A DNA stretch of 64,000 nucleotides from Strongylocentrotus droebachiensis (GCA_035222895.1 JAVYIG010001837.1:230363-294362); one strand, 5' to 3'; counted from the stretch's first letter, positions 43,116 through 53,478 are shown. Notes: generated by a model from the letters alone, not told the origin. Program-made: numbers and translations.

Positions 43116-44526
43116 CTGCCTCTTACTAATATTTTCCCTTTTACCTTTCTTAACCTGACTATAAAATTTATTTCTGGAATGACACTAATGCTGCATGCAA
43201 CCACAGATTTCTACGAGAATGGAAAGCGAAATTGCGCTGTCAACCTCAAGGATCCTTTAACTGCATTACAGATGTGCATAATTGTGTTATATTGGATTGT
43301 TCAGATGTATTACTGTGTTAGAAATCAGTATGCTGTTTAATATACAGGTGAATTCACGTTGAGCATTAGAAGGGGTGTGAGAGGCTTATTGTAGCGTTAG
43401 CTTCATTATTCATGCGAAGTGCAATTCATGATGTGTACCAAAATAGACGCTAGACACTATAAATGAATGATTTGAATACGCGACTAAAATAATGATGAAG
43501 ACGTTAACAATTGAATTATGCATACAACTTGTACATGTTGTAAAGTTGGTGATATTGTTTTGTTGATGAGGTGGTTGAAAACAGTGTTTTGTTTTAAAAG
43601 AAAAATGAAGTTACTTTGTAACACTACACAATTAATTATCGACTAGGTTTGGCAATCCAGCACCATCGTTTTAGGCAGAAAGGGTTGAGAGGATGGATTA
43701 TGAAGAGGGATCAACATTGACAGAGAGAATACGAAACTAGGTAACTGCCTCTGTGACATTTCCCTAGTGTCACCAAATGAATCTCAGTCGCGGGGAGACA
43801 AATTAGGAAGGTTAAAAATATACAAAAATAGGACACCTGTCTCATTTGTAGATGGGTCTTGGGATTGTCGAGTAAGTAATCAATTTGGGGAAAAGGAGAA
43901 ACCTTGACGAAGAATAGAAGACATATGTGCAACTGCCTACAATATAGACAGATCCATGTTGTGACAATTCCATGTTACGTGACTTGTCAATGTGTGATTA
44001 ACTGTCAACTGTGCGTCGTGCGGAATTGTGATGGGTCTAACATTAAACTATTTAATATCTTGTTCTGTTCTAAGTTTGTTTTAATATTGATTGTAGTAGA
44101 ATTGCTAAAGTTTTTTGATATATTACGTACGGGTAGTGTTTGGAGAAAAAAAGCTGAAAGAAAGGGCAGCTCCAAGGGGACACGGAGAATTTCACTTGTT
44201 AACATTTTAAACAAAAAAACTAAAAAATTCTTCGACGGCATAGTTTTGCCGCGAAGAAAACCTCACTCTAGAAGCTGTATTACACTTTTAATGCAATCGT
44301 ACAGATTTTCGGGAAATCCACTCAAGGGAATGTCAATAACACATTTTATATCCCACACAAATCATGTGCGAATCACGTGATACATGTCCTTTACATCATT
44401 GTATATTCGAACATTTTAAAAAGTGATGAACACTATTGTTGACATTGCCTTAGGTTAATTTCTTTGAAAAGGTCTTTGCCATCGTATTTGTAAAGGTATC
44501 GGCATCAATTCCAGACGAGATCCCCT
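43116..44526. other. Non-coding DNA, weak coding-like patches
   Basis: 43190-43275 and 44130-44250 contain protein-like open stretches without good splice sites or recognised families. Nothing else is seen. Confidence 0.35.
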
Positions 44527-44958
44527 CAGGCGCGGATCTACGGGGGGGTTAGGGGGTTTAAACCCCCCCCCCCCCCTTGGGCGCCCCCCCCCCCAAAAAA
44601 AAAGGGGGAAAAAAGAAAAAAAAAAAGAAAAAAAAAAGAACGCACGCTGGAGAGAAACCCTTTCAAGTGCAAATATTGTGAGAAGATATTCAACTCATCC
44701 GGTAACTTAACCAAACACATGATAACTCTGGATATAACTATGTATTAAACTGTTACTTGATTTAAAAAGACGTTATCATGCACTGCTTTTTATGGTCTCC
44801 ATTGTGTTAATAGATGCCAGGAAAACATCACTTACGGGGTTCAAATAAACACCCCCCAAAAAATCGGATCGCCGCTTCGCGGCTCGTGGACGATGCTCCG
44901 CATCGTCATTATTTTGGTCAACCCCCCCCCCCTTAGCAAAAAGCTAGATCCGCCCCTG
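44527..44958. mobile_element. hAT-like element carrying a captured gene fragment
   Basis: Ends CAGGCGCGGATCTACGGGG and CAGGGGCGGATCTAGCTTT (complement of the right end) resemble the 34028-34618 hAT ends. Inside are C/G/A runs, the zinc-finger fragment at 44640-44748 and a palindrome-like GATGCGGAGCATCG pair. The 8-bp flanks (GATCCCCT, CCCCTCGT) do not match, so the duplication has decayed or the boundary is off. Confidence 0.7.
44640..44748 (+). pseudogene. Broken C2H2 zinc-finger fragment
   Basis: The linker THAGEKPF (44640-44663) is the classic inter-finger linker of C2H2 zinc fingers. After a single extra base (44664) the next frame reads KCKYCEKIFNSSGNLTKHM. That is one finger with the Cys-x2-Cys pair, the conserved Phe and Leu and the first His. 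The second zinc-binding His is replaced (KHMITL), and a TAA follows at 44746. So it has a +1 frameshift, a lost ligand and a stop, and is non-functional. It lies between hAT-like ends, so it was probably carried in by the transposon. The parent gene cannot be named. Confidence 0.85.
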
Positions 44959-45639
44959 CCCCTCGTTCCCAACATACTTTAGATTTGAAACACATCAAGA
45001 GCTCTTGCAGCGATATAGAATACTTGCATAGTGTCTACGCTTTATAAATGTATATTTATTACGATTACTTCGTAAATTTATGTTTAATATGCCATCTGTA
45101 CTGTTTGGCCTAAACCACAATACTTACGTCTCGGTTTGTTCAACGTTGTTGTTTTTTTATGTTAATGACGCGTCTCCTTTCACAGCCAGTTTCATCGTAA
45201 GTTTGCACATTTTCGCATTGTGTATAATATAGATATATTATATCCTGGATTTCAAGATAAATGGGTTTTGTAATTTGTTCAATGCCGCAAGGAGTGGATT
45301 GCTGTACTACGTGAAATCCATTAAAGCATACCACATCCTTACCCTGCAAAAACCCTGGAAATCTCGTGGTTTTCAGTAATATCAGTCTGCCTACCCGTAT
45401 TACCAGTGACAATATATATCGTAGAATACTATGTCATAAGTTTTAAAGGAATTTTAATCACTTCTGCATGTCGGGGCTGTAATTATATACCGCATTGTAT
45501 AGTGACGCTGGAGAAGAAAAAACGGTGGAATAAAAATTTCACCCATAACGGTACAGTTTGTGTATTTAAAGATAATTGAGATGATCGTACAAACTTTCGA
45601 GAAAATCGTGGCACTTTTGAAAGCCTTGTCCGTCACCTA
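44959..45639. other. Non-coding DNA
   Basis: No feature recognised. A leader-like frame on the minus strand at 45340-45412 lacks an ATG. Confidence 0.4.
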
Positions 45640-45760
45640 TTGAAATGAAGTATTACTCAACCTGAACATGCTTTGTGTGAGATGTTATTTCCAAGCATGA
45701 TTTATATGGGAAATACAAAGGGGTATGGGAATCGCCCTTGAATTGATTTCCCCATAGTGT
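45640..45760 (+). repeat. Dispersed repeat, shared with 58165-58300
   Basis: TTTCCAAGCATGATTTATAT, GGGAAATACAAAGGGGTATG and GGAATCGCCCTTGAATT align with TAATCCAAGCATGACTTCTAT and onwards at 58235-58295. Family unknown, boundaries approximate. Confidence 0.6.
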
Positions 45761-45916
45761 CTACGATCGTTTGGTATAATGGGTCCGAGAAAGTCGAGAG
45801 TGTTGGAGGAATGACAGAAGAAATTTGTGAACATAACAACGGCAATACCCAAGTCCATTTCCACTTAGACCGTTTTTGTAGTTGCAGTTGTATTAACCAT
45901 TATGGTGACAAGGCAT

Positions 45917-46084
45917 TTAAGCCCAGCTGCACTACTTATAGCTACTGGCGCCCTCTATATAGCAAACAATGCTTAATCGGTGACCATCGGTGACCATCGG
46001 TCCCCCATGGCCCCCTTTTTCTTATGTTAATTGATACCATGCAGGGAGGTCTAATCCCTCCTGGTAAAACTAGTGCAGGTAGGC
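45917..46084 (-). mobile_element. Family B MITE, copy 3, reversed and diverged
   Basis: The reverse complement shows CTAGTTTTACCAGGAGGGAT, TAACATAAGAAAAAGGGGGC and CTATATAGAGGGCGCCAGTA in the order of family B. It contains a local ACCATCGGTG duplication. TTTAA remains at both ends. Confidence 0.7.
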
Positions 46085-46860
46085 TTTAAAACTACGATTT
46101 CGAGACGGAAACAGACGCAAGCTGAGAGTCTTACTGCAGCCTGTACTACCATGTCTAAGGCTCTGGAAAACTTCCTCCCGTCCTTCCCCTGCCTGCCACC
46201 GTAACCTAGCTATGCCGCCCCCGTGTACTAAACCCGTTATAATTGCTCGTGATTAAGTTTCATCGCAAACACGAACGTATTATCATGCAATATTACTTGC
46301 AAGCAACCCAAGGCTCACACTTTAAAATCCGGCGCAAATAGAAATCTTCCATATCGCTATTTTTATTATTCATTCCAATTATTGAAGTCAGGGCATGATT
46401 AAACGATTGAGGCTTTTCCATAAACTCGTCGAAAATATTACATTAATATTCTTCTACACTGCAAGGGGAATTGTGTTAAGTATCATGGCCTTTTTGTTAT
46501 TGCCAATTTATTTAGAGAAACACATATCAACATGAATAATGTAGGGTATCCTGTTGGGAATAAGTTATTAAAGCACTTTTCCCGCTGATAATAAATACCT
46601 GAAACATGTCAAATACAGCAAGTTTCCTGTTGACCTATTGGACCTGGTGAGTATAAATATTCTCTTTTTGGTATGCTTTATATTAATAAGTTTTCAGAAC
46701 TAAACAATTAAAGAGTTACATATGTCCTGACTTGTCACCCGGAAGACATTTTTAAAATACCGCATTAAACTTGATGTAAATATACATGCAGGACTCGAAT
46801 GACAGAGAAGGATTATGAAGTTTGATAGAATAGCTCTCAGGAGGTAAAAGAAAACATATA
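46085..46860. other. Non-coding DNA
   Basis: A 17-codon frame ATG..TAA at 46151-46204 is the only protein-like piece; not supported. Confidence 0.4.
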
Positions 46861-46861
46861 A

Positions 46862-46990
46862 TAGTGATGCTAATGATAATGAAAATAATTATAATTATAA
46901 TAATAATAATAATACAATAATAAGAACAATAATAATAACAATAATAATTTTAGTAATTTGGGTTAAGAAAGTGCGTTATACGAAATAGCG
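46862..46990. repeat. (AAT)n microsatellite with SINE-like tail
   Basis: AATAATAAT repeats followed by GTGCGTTATACGAAATAGCGC, resembling the AGCGCTATA..AATAAT tails at 53.9 and 62.5 kb. Confidence 0.6.
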
Positions 46991-47005
46991 CTTCTAACTG
47001 CTTAA

Positions 47006-47392
47006 AGAGAAGGTTGAGTTCTGGGAAGAGGTAAAAAAATAATTTGTGAGCATTATCATTGTTATTATGCAAGGGTGGAAGAACATCAGATTAAACATGT
47101 TTCCTGAAAAGCATGGCTCTTCAAATGCCTTCATATTCTAAATATGACATGAAACATCGTAAAAATCGGGGGGAAGGTTTTTTCGCCATGTGCTCGTGTA
47201 GTCCCATATACATCATTCTGTGTACAGTGCTTGTAACTTTGCCAAGATTTGGCCAAATTTCTTATCATTTTGATGATTCCAGAACCTTGCAATACACACG
47301 AATACTTATATACTAGATGATCAACCTTTTCTGATAGATTCCACACCGTTTCTTTCACAATGCAATCGCATGACCAGAACTCAACTTTATCT
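47006..47392 (+). mobile_element. Family A TTAA MITE, copy 6
   Basis: TTAA flanks (47002-47005, 47393-47396). Ends AGAGAAGGTTGAGTTCTGG and CCAGAACTCAACTTTATCT. Closest to copy 1 at 4121 in length (387 against 386 bp) and sequence. Confidence 0.87.
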
Positions 47393-47484
47393 TTAAAGCT
47401 CTCCTCACATAAAACTACGTTCTGGAATCTCCTAGAAAATCGCATAACTGATTGTGGTTGGGGTAGAATGTGTAAATAATGTCT

Positions 47485-47930
47485 ATAATATCCTGGTTCG
47501 TTCATTAACAGTCCTCAATACATGCATCTCGTTTGTTCCCCGTCCAAAGTCAGTTCATATCAACTTCAGATCGGGTAAATTTGCCATTTCCAAGCAGTCC
47601 AAGCCCGCCTGTAGTCATAGTTTAAACCCGTTCTTAACTAGTTATACCTCTTATAAAATAATGTAATGCTTCCTGGGAGAAATTTCAATATTTTAAACAT
47701 ATTTGTGGCTTACACCCAGTAAATTTGTAATTGAAAAACAAGTCAGAAAAAATCTTGGAACCAGCGGGATTTGAACCTGCCATCTACTGCTTGCCGGACA
47801 ACGACTCTACCTCGACTCTACCTCGTTCCCAATACGTCCAAACCATTCCAACTAGTTCGCAACTTGTTTTAACTTGTGTGTGACCCGACCACCCCGTTCA
47901 GAGACAGTTCAACACATCCTAATCTAGTTC
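47485..47930 (+). mobile_element. Partial copy of the 16-kb foldback element, split by a SINE
   Basis: ATCCTGGTTCGTTCATTAAC, TCAGATCGGGTAAATTTG, CCTCGTTCCCAATACGTCC and CCACCCCGTTCAGAGACAG follow the order of one arm of the element at 16019-17283. Termini are missing. The interruption is the SINE at 47651-47818. Confidence 0.75.
47651..47818 (-). mobile_element. tRNA-derived SINE inserted in the foldback copy
   Basis: The minus strand has GGTAGAGTCGTTGTCCGGC, the B box GGTTCAAATCCCGC, then TGGTTCCAAGATTTTTTCTG and an AT-rich tail. TACCTC occurs at both junctions, a plausible short target duplication. A different family from the 7990 SINE. Confidence 0.6.
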
Positions 47931-47944
47931 TTAGGCACATTGCA

Positions 47945-48122
47945 AATTACTAACACAAGGGCTTTCGTCATCCTTCTAGGTCCCCATTTCTCTGCTGGGT
48001 ATGTAATGGCAAATGTAGATCAATGCCTTGCCAAACGACATTAGTGCCGGTTCGGGTATCGAACCCACGGCTGTTGCAATTCAAGTCAAGTGCTTAAACC
48101 ACAGAACCACCCGACTACGACA
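47945..48122 (-). mobile_element. tRNA-derived SINE, minus orientation
   Basis: The minus strand has GTGTCGTAGTCGGGTGGTTC, the B box GTTCGATAC, and the body CGTTTGGCAAGGCATTGATC, TACATTTGCCATTAC. Same family as 7990 and 32010, more diverged at the tail. Confidence 0.65.
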
Positions 48123-48187
48123 CCGTTAATGCAGCAGCTAGGTCAGGGACGAAATGGATTACGAGAGGGAGTATGGAAAGTCATATA

Positions 48188-48918
48188 CCCCATTCACAGT
48201 GGTTTTGAAATTTGTAGCGGCGTTGTAGCGGAGCGGCGACACCGCCATAACACCGCTACAAATGCATTCACAGTAGAAAAGTTATCCCGCTGCAGCAGCG
48301 GGATAAATATCATGTACCCATTCACGCTGCAGCGGGTGATTTGTATTACCTCCGTAACAAACACGTGTATGCATGGCTCATGACCCGCGAGTGACCCCGA
48401 TATGACCGGAAATACTTGCTTGAAATTGCGCGGTAAACATGTCAAGTTGCTTTTTGTATCCTCGATCATATTACTTTTTAAAAAACTAGCATTTTTATTG
48501 CTTCCAGTCAGAATATTTTAATTTTTTGAAGTGTGAAATATTTTTATTTGGATAATTATAATACCTACATAATAATAAAATCAATTTGAATCCACTGGTT
48601 ACTTTATTTCTATTTCACTTTATGTTCCCCATTGCTGTAGAAAAGAGGTCAGTGATAGGTAAGTAAACAAATCACACGTGTTTGTCGCGGTGTTATAGCG
48701 GAGAGCCTTCACACTGAGTAAACACCGCGACAGCAGCGGGACTGTCCCGCTGCTGTAGCTAGGCGTCCCTAGCGATAGTTTGTGTCGGCGTTATCGCTAG
48801 GCGGTGTTATCCCGCGATAGTTTATAACGGGTCCGAGCCTTCACACTGAAGACAACACCGCGACAGCAGCGGGACAGTCCCGCTGCTGTCGCGGTGTTTG
48901 AGGCCACTGTGAATGGGG
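48188..48918. mobile_element. 731-bp TA-flanked element rich in GC palindromes
   Basis: The ends CCCCATTCACAGTGG and its complement CCACTGTGAATGGGG lie inside TA on both sides. Inside are a 45-bp perfect palindrome with a 1-base centre (48854-48898, arm core CGACAGCAGCGGGAC), a second imperfect copy near 48723-48755, a 25-bp palindrome TTATCCCGCTGC..GCAGCGGGATAA (about 48281-48305), and repeated GAGCCTTCACACTGA direct repeats (about 48705 and 48834). No coding frame. Superfamily unclear. Confidence 0.8.
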
Positions 48919-49486
48919 TAATAGAGACATAGATGACATCAATGCAGAGGTAAATTGGGTGTTGAGTGTTTTAAAGTGTCTTTAGAACAGGACGGTGAAG
49001 AGTACGACCCAACTTTTAAATTGAACTGTAGTAATGTAGAGAAAAGAGAGACAAATCATAGAAAGAGAGGATAATGTACATTATGTGGGCGAGTAAAGTG
49101 TTTTTGAGGGGGTTGGGAACGCTGAAGAGGGTATGAATAATATATGGAGTGCGAAAAGTAATAGGGAGATAGCGTATCGAATTTATAGAAATATAGAGAA
49201 TTTCAAAGTGCAGATATTAAGAGGAAAAAACTAAAATGGATGGGGAGGTAACAATATACATATAAAACACACAATACATACCTTTAAAATTCGGACTGAC
49301 AGAACCTGTTACATGTGATTGACATGATGACAATTTTGAAAACTTTGATTAGGGTGCGATCAAAAGTGGAAATGTGGGAATCATTAATATAATTCTTTCC
49401 GTTGAGAGCAGACAGGGCCAAAATCCGCTTTAATTTGCATTTTCGTAAACGTCTTTCTGGTTCTTAGCAGGATGTAGTGGACACAG
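48919..49486. other. Non-coding DNA
   Basis: No feature recognised. Confidence 0.45.
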
Positions 49487-49487
49487 G

Positions 49488-49532
<45 letters not shown>
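49487..49532. repeat. (AG)n microsatellite
   Basis: About 20 AG units with one AAAG interruption. Confidence 0.95.
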
Positions 49533-49623
49533 TAATAATGTTAGTACGTCTTTAACTAATTTAAACAAGGCACGCTGAGAAATATGCTATTTTTAGATCA
49601 ACCTTAATCCATTACATCTACAG

Positions 49624-49690
49624 TGTGCGTGGAGGCGTGCGTGTGGGTGTTTACGCGTGTGCGCGGGTGTGTGTGTGTGTGTGTATGTGG
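49624..49690. repeat. (GT)n microsatellite, impure
   Basis: GTGTGGGTGT, GTGTGCGCGG and a pure GT stretch. Confidence 0.9.
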
Positions 49691-50218
49691 TAGGGATGGG
49701 TTATGCTTTGGGGATTTCTACCATGTGTACAGCAAGTACACCCGATGTAGAACAAAACGTGATTTTTCCTTTGGATTCATGGAACTAGCAAAATTAATCT
49801 TTTCGACTTCCCACATCAGAATCTAGGGTATGCAAGTGCTCGTAATCTTAGACGAGAAGGCATTCGATCAAGTTCAAAAGCAGTCTTTCAAACATCGATT
49901 TTGTAACTTCTTATTACGGAAACTGGGGACGAAAAGGGTTCACGTAACTTGTCGCTAAGTGCAAGTTCGATTCATGTCATTTAGGGTGAAACTATAAAAT
50001 AGCGAATGGAAGGTAGTGAAATCTTTATGCAGTTAGAGAAGCAGAAGTTGACCCATGAAAAACATTCGGACATCAAATTAAAGATCTTCAAAACAGTACA
50101 TTAAATTAAGACCAAGATTGTATAAGAGTAAAAGGTTTCCACATAAAGATAAATCCTTTGAGAACACTCCGTATTCTACCAATGCAATAAACCCGATCTT
50201 GTGTCTACTTATTTTGTT
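49691..50218. other. Non-coding DNA
   Basis: No feature recognised. Confidence 0.45.
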
Positions 50219-50221
50219 TTA

Positions 50222-50342
50222 TGCTACGGTCACAAAGGTTCGTACGAACGATAATTTCGTACGAATCTCCCTGTTTTTCCATTGTCTGTAAATCGTTCGT
50301 ACGGCGTTCGTAGCAGTTCGTAATGGCATTTGTGACCGAGGC
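50222..50342. mobile_element. 121-bp MITE with TTA duplication (PIF/Harbinger-like)
   Basis: TTA at 50219-50221 and 50343-50345. Inverted ends GCTACGGTCACAAAGG and GCCTCGGTCACAAATG. The interior has GTTCGTACGAAC and further TTCGTACG motifs that fold back. Non-coding. Confidence 0.75.
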
Positions 50343-50345
50343 TTA

Positions 50346-51953
50346 ACAAAGGAAAACTTTGACCTCGGACTAACTTCATTTGTTAAACATAATTTTGAAC
50401 CCCAAAAAAGTTTAAGCTAGGCGTCGGGTTTAAATTTTTAATACGATACGGGCCTTAACGTTTCACACTAGTTCGATGCTCTTTATCTTTCTTTCATTTT
50501 TTTTTTGTAAAGCTTCGCTCAAGTCCCTCTAATCTTGCTTCTCTTTTTTTTTCTTCTCTTTTGTTGATTTCGAATTCTTTTGAGCAGCGAGGAAACCAAT
50601 TTGCATGAGATATAGACTTAATGCCCAATATAACAGTTGTAAATCTTACATCCCCGCGTTATAAACCTGAATATAAAATGGTAGTCATGGAAACGAAGAG
50701 ATTTCCGCCGCTTTTACGATGCTTGCTAGTGACACTTATCAATATTAAAAAAATCACCCGCCCCCAAGAGAGTGCTAAGTAAATATGTGTTATTTTGTCA
50801 CTGATAGTATTAACCTTTCCATAGGGCATTTCATCGACAGACAAATTCTTTGAGAAGATATTTAAAAAACGAGGGATAGACGAGCATGTTATCTTCATAT
50901 CCATATAGCTAAATTTGCTTCTGTTTTTTATTTATTGCACTTATGAAATTTCTTCAAGATTATATTGCACATTTTATATCTTTATACACATTTGTCTTGT
51001 TAGTGTGCGGGATGTGAGGGGGTGCTGTGAACACGACACTTTGATAGAAATTGGACAAACAAAAAGAAAGGTTGTCAATTTTGAAAGATGTAATCACTGC
51101 TCCTAAGGGAATGTCAAATTGGCCGCATCGGTAGTGTCCCTGTGATTTGGTGGCCTACAATTCTCCCATTTTACATTCTTCCCATGACAAATTTTTCAAA
51201 ATCTACTTAGAAATTCTTTTCTTTAAAGATGAGCTATAGTAAAATACTATCCATATTATGTATATGTATTTTGTACGCAAAAACGGAAGAGTTTACTTCG
51301 ACTACGTCTTAATCCATGACCAAGTTGCCAATTCTACATTTAGCAGAAATGTAGTGATTTCTTTTTTCAAATATATATAAGTTTGTTATCATTAGTCTGA
51401 TTTATTTTTTGTTTCCTTCACCCTGCTGTTACTCTAAATTTTCTTCTTTCAAACAGATGAACTAATTACAAGGGTTGCATTGCCCTTTATGAAACAGAAC
51501 GACATTGCAGGCAAATAATCCATACCTTCGAACTCATAAAGAACCCGTGATCAACTACCATTATTCTGTATGGTGAAAACGAAAACCGTTCTATCCATCA
51601 ACTACAGAACGAGCTTTCTCGCACCTGCACCGGAAAACGAACATCTATATCCATCAATATGAAGCTACAAACAATAGCATACATGAAGTGGCAGATGTAA
51701 CATGTCCTTATAAAATGAAGGAGAAAGGTGTTGAGACAGGATATTGAAACAAAATTTGGACAAATCTCGAAAGACCAAAGTTCAAGCCTGACCCTGTATT
51801 GAATGTTAGTTTTTTATTATTCAGGCAGGAAAAATATCAGGGGACATAATGGCCTCGGAGCTATATCGCTTTATCTTTTGGATGAAAGTTATATATATCG
51901 TTAAAATAAAAATAAGTAATCACTTCATAGAAAGGACTTTGCCTCAGTCACAC
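50346..51953. other. Non-coding AT-rich DNA
   Basis: No element ends or credible exons are seen. Short frames at 50659-50904 and 50915-51106 lack support. Confidence 0.45.
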
Positions 51954-51958
51954 CGTCG

Positions 51959-53473
51959 CACAGTGGGCCAGGGAGGAACCAAAGTGTGCCAAAACTAATT
52001 TCCGGGGCTTTATTTTCTATAAATCCATAGGAAATGTTTGGATGTCCAGGAATTTCCGCTTAAATGGTATTACCAACATTTTCTCTGATATCTAAGCTTT
52101 AAGTTGATACCAGATTTGGCTGCCCGATTGTGCCCGTTATTATGTTAGAGCCGTTTTCCTTGCAACATTGCCCCGAAAAATGTGTTTATTTTGGTCCGCG
52201 GTGTCAGAACAAGTGTCACGCGCCCCAAAGCGCCGTGATGTATGACCGCGAATCCTTCATGATTCAGCCGCTGACTAAAAACAAACATATTTTTCGGGAC
52301 AATGTGGCAAGGGGAATCGGCTCTAACATGACAACGGGCAAGATCGGGCAGCCAAATTTGGTATCAACTTAAAGCTTAGACATCAGATAAAATGGTGGTA
52401 TTAAAATATAAGCGGAACTCTGCGGAAATCTAAACGTTTCCTCTGGATTTATAAAAAACATGGATAAAAAAAAAAAAGTCCATTTTTCAGTGAATTAACC
52501 TTTAATATATCATGAAGATTGTGTTTCTATACATTTTAACCAATTCATGCAACGAAATGAACTATCAGGAATATGTGAGAGCAATTTTATATCAATAACT
52601 TAAGAACTTCATGTTAAATTGAAAGATTTATAAAATAAGTCACTTTTGCACTAAAACTGTGAATATGTAGGATTTTGCTGTTTGAAGGAGTAAATTTATA
52701 CCCTAGTTGTGCTTACCGGAATTAAATATTTTACTGAGGTATTCCTCAATGTATTACAGTTCAACTGGTCAAGAAGAGAATTGAAGAAAAATAAATCACC
52801 AAAAATGAGTTTTGGCGCACTGGTTCCTCTCTCGCCCACTGTGCGCTGCCATGGTTACGCGGACGAGCGTTGAATCGGCTCTGCGTAAACGTAAACAGTA
52901 CAAATGTGTACCGATTATGCCTAACAATAATCGATGAACGTGCGGAGGAAAAGCGCCTGCACATGCAGTGTTGCAAATTCTGGCCAAAAAAAATACCATA
53001 CATGGAAAGCTTAGGTTTGGGCGGACATTTTGAGATTAACATCACTGCGGGAATCTGCCGGAATCCTAATAAACATGCTACTTTTATAAAAAATTGCAAT
53101 TTTTTTCCTTTTTTTGTGAAAATTAATGCTCTTTTTCCCCAAAATGAAGCTTCCATAAATTTGGTCATTGTATTTTCTAATTGGGTTACCAATAGGCAAG
53201 AAGTGCACGCAGTATCAAATTGATTGCTTTTCCCTTCATATATTCCCAACACCTATTGTAAAGTTGCCTCTTTTATCATTTTTGGAGCAACATATAGATT
53301 TTCCCATGTTCGCAGGGGTATATGACACTTTTAAAACTCGCTAAATATTAAAATATGGATGGAAAAATATTCTTTAGAATGTTTTCTTCCCCAAGCGAAT
53401 GAAAAAAATATAAAAATTCACATTCGCCAATTTTGAATTTTGGCACACTTTGAGGCGATTCTGGCCCACTGTG
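51959..53473. mobile_element. Transib/RAG-like non-autonomous element with CACAGTG ends
   Basis: Both termini start CACAGTGGGCCAG inside 5-bp direct repeats CGTCG (51954-51958, 53474-53478). After the heptamer CACAGTG there are exactly 23 bases on each side before an A-rich motif (CCAAAACTA left, CCAAAATTC right). The end similarity covers about 40 bp and includes AAAGTGTGCCAAAA on both sides. A third, inward copy of the terminus ends at 52843 (CACAGTGGGCGAGAGAGGAA on the complement), so the object is composite. Known family features: Transib transposons have 5-bp GC-rich duplications and ends resembling the 23-RSS of V(D)J recombination. No transposase frame is identifiable; frames across 52760-53250 on both strands match nothing I know. 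Confidence 0.7.
52010..52460. repeat. Large internal inverted repeat of the CACAGTG element
   Basis: Arms of about 180 bp (52010-52193 and 52282-52460) mirror each other: GGCTGCCCGATTGTGCCCG against GGCTGCCCGATCTTGCCCG, and TGTTAGAGCCG on both. The loop of about 88 bp is GC-rich, with further short symmetry (GCGCCCCAAAGCGCC). Confidence 0.85.
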
Positions 53474-53478
53474 CGTCG

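Noticed and set aside
43191..43275. Segment reading DFYENGKRNCAVNLKDP
   Set aside because: Protein-like, but the acceptor and downstream donor are poor and the frame continues into hydrophobic nonsense.
43904..44380. 158-codon plus-strand frame
   Set aside because: Starts with a non-ATG codon, no splice sites, no recognised domain; plausible by chance in 64 kb.
45140..45412. Minus-strand leader-like frame with GTAAGG
   Set aside because: The initiating codon is TTG, not ATG, and no upstream acceptor is evident.
46151..46204. 17-codon ATG frame MSKALENFLPSFPC
   Set aside because: Short and isolated; start context without promoter or exon evidence.
52761..53252. 163-codon minus and 117-codon plus frames
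   Set aside because: Overlapping on opposite strands inside a non-autonomous transposon; no transposase motifs recognised.
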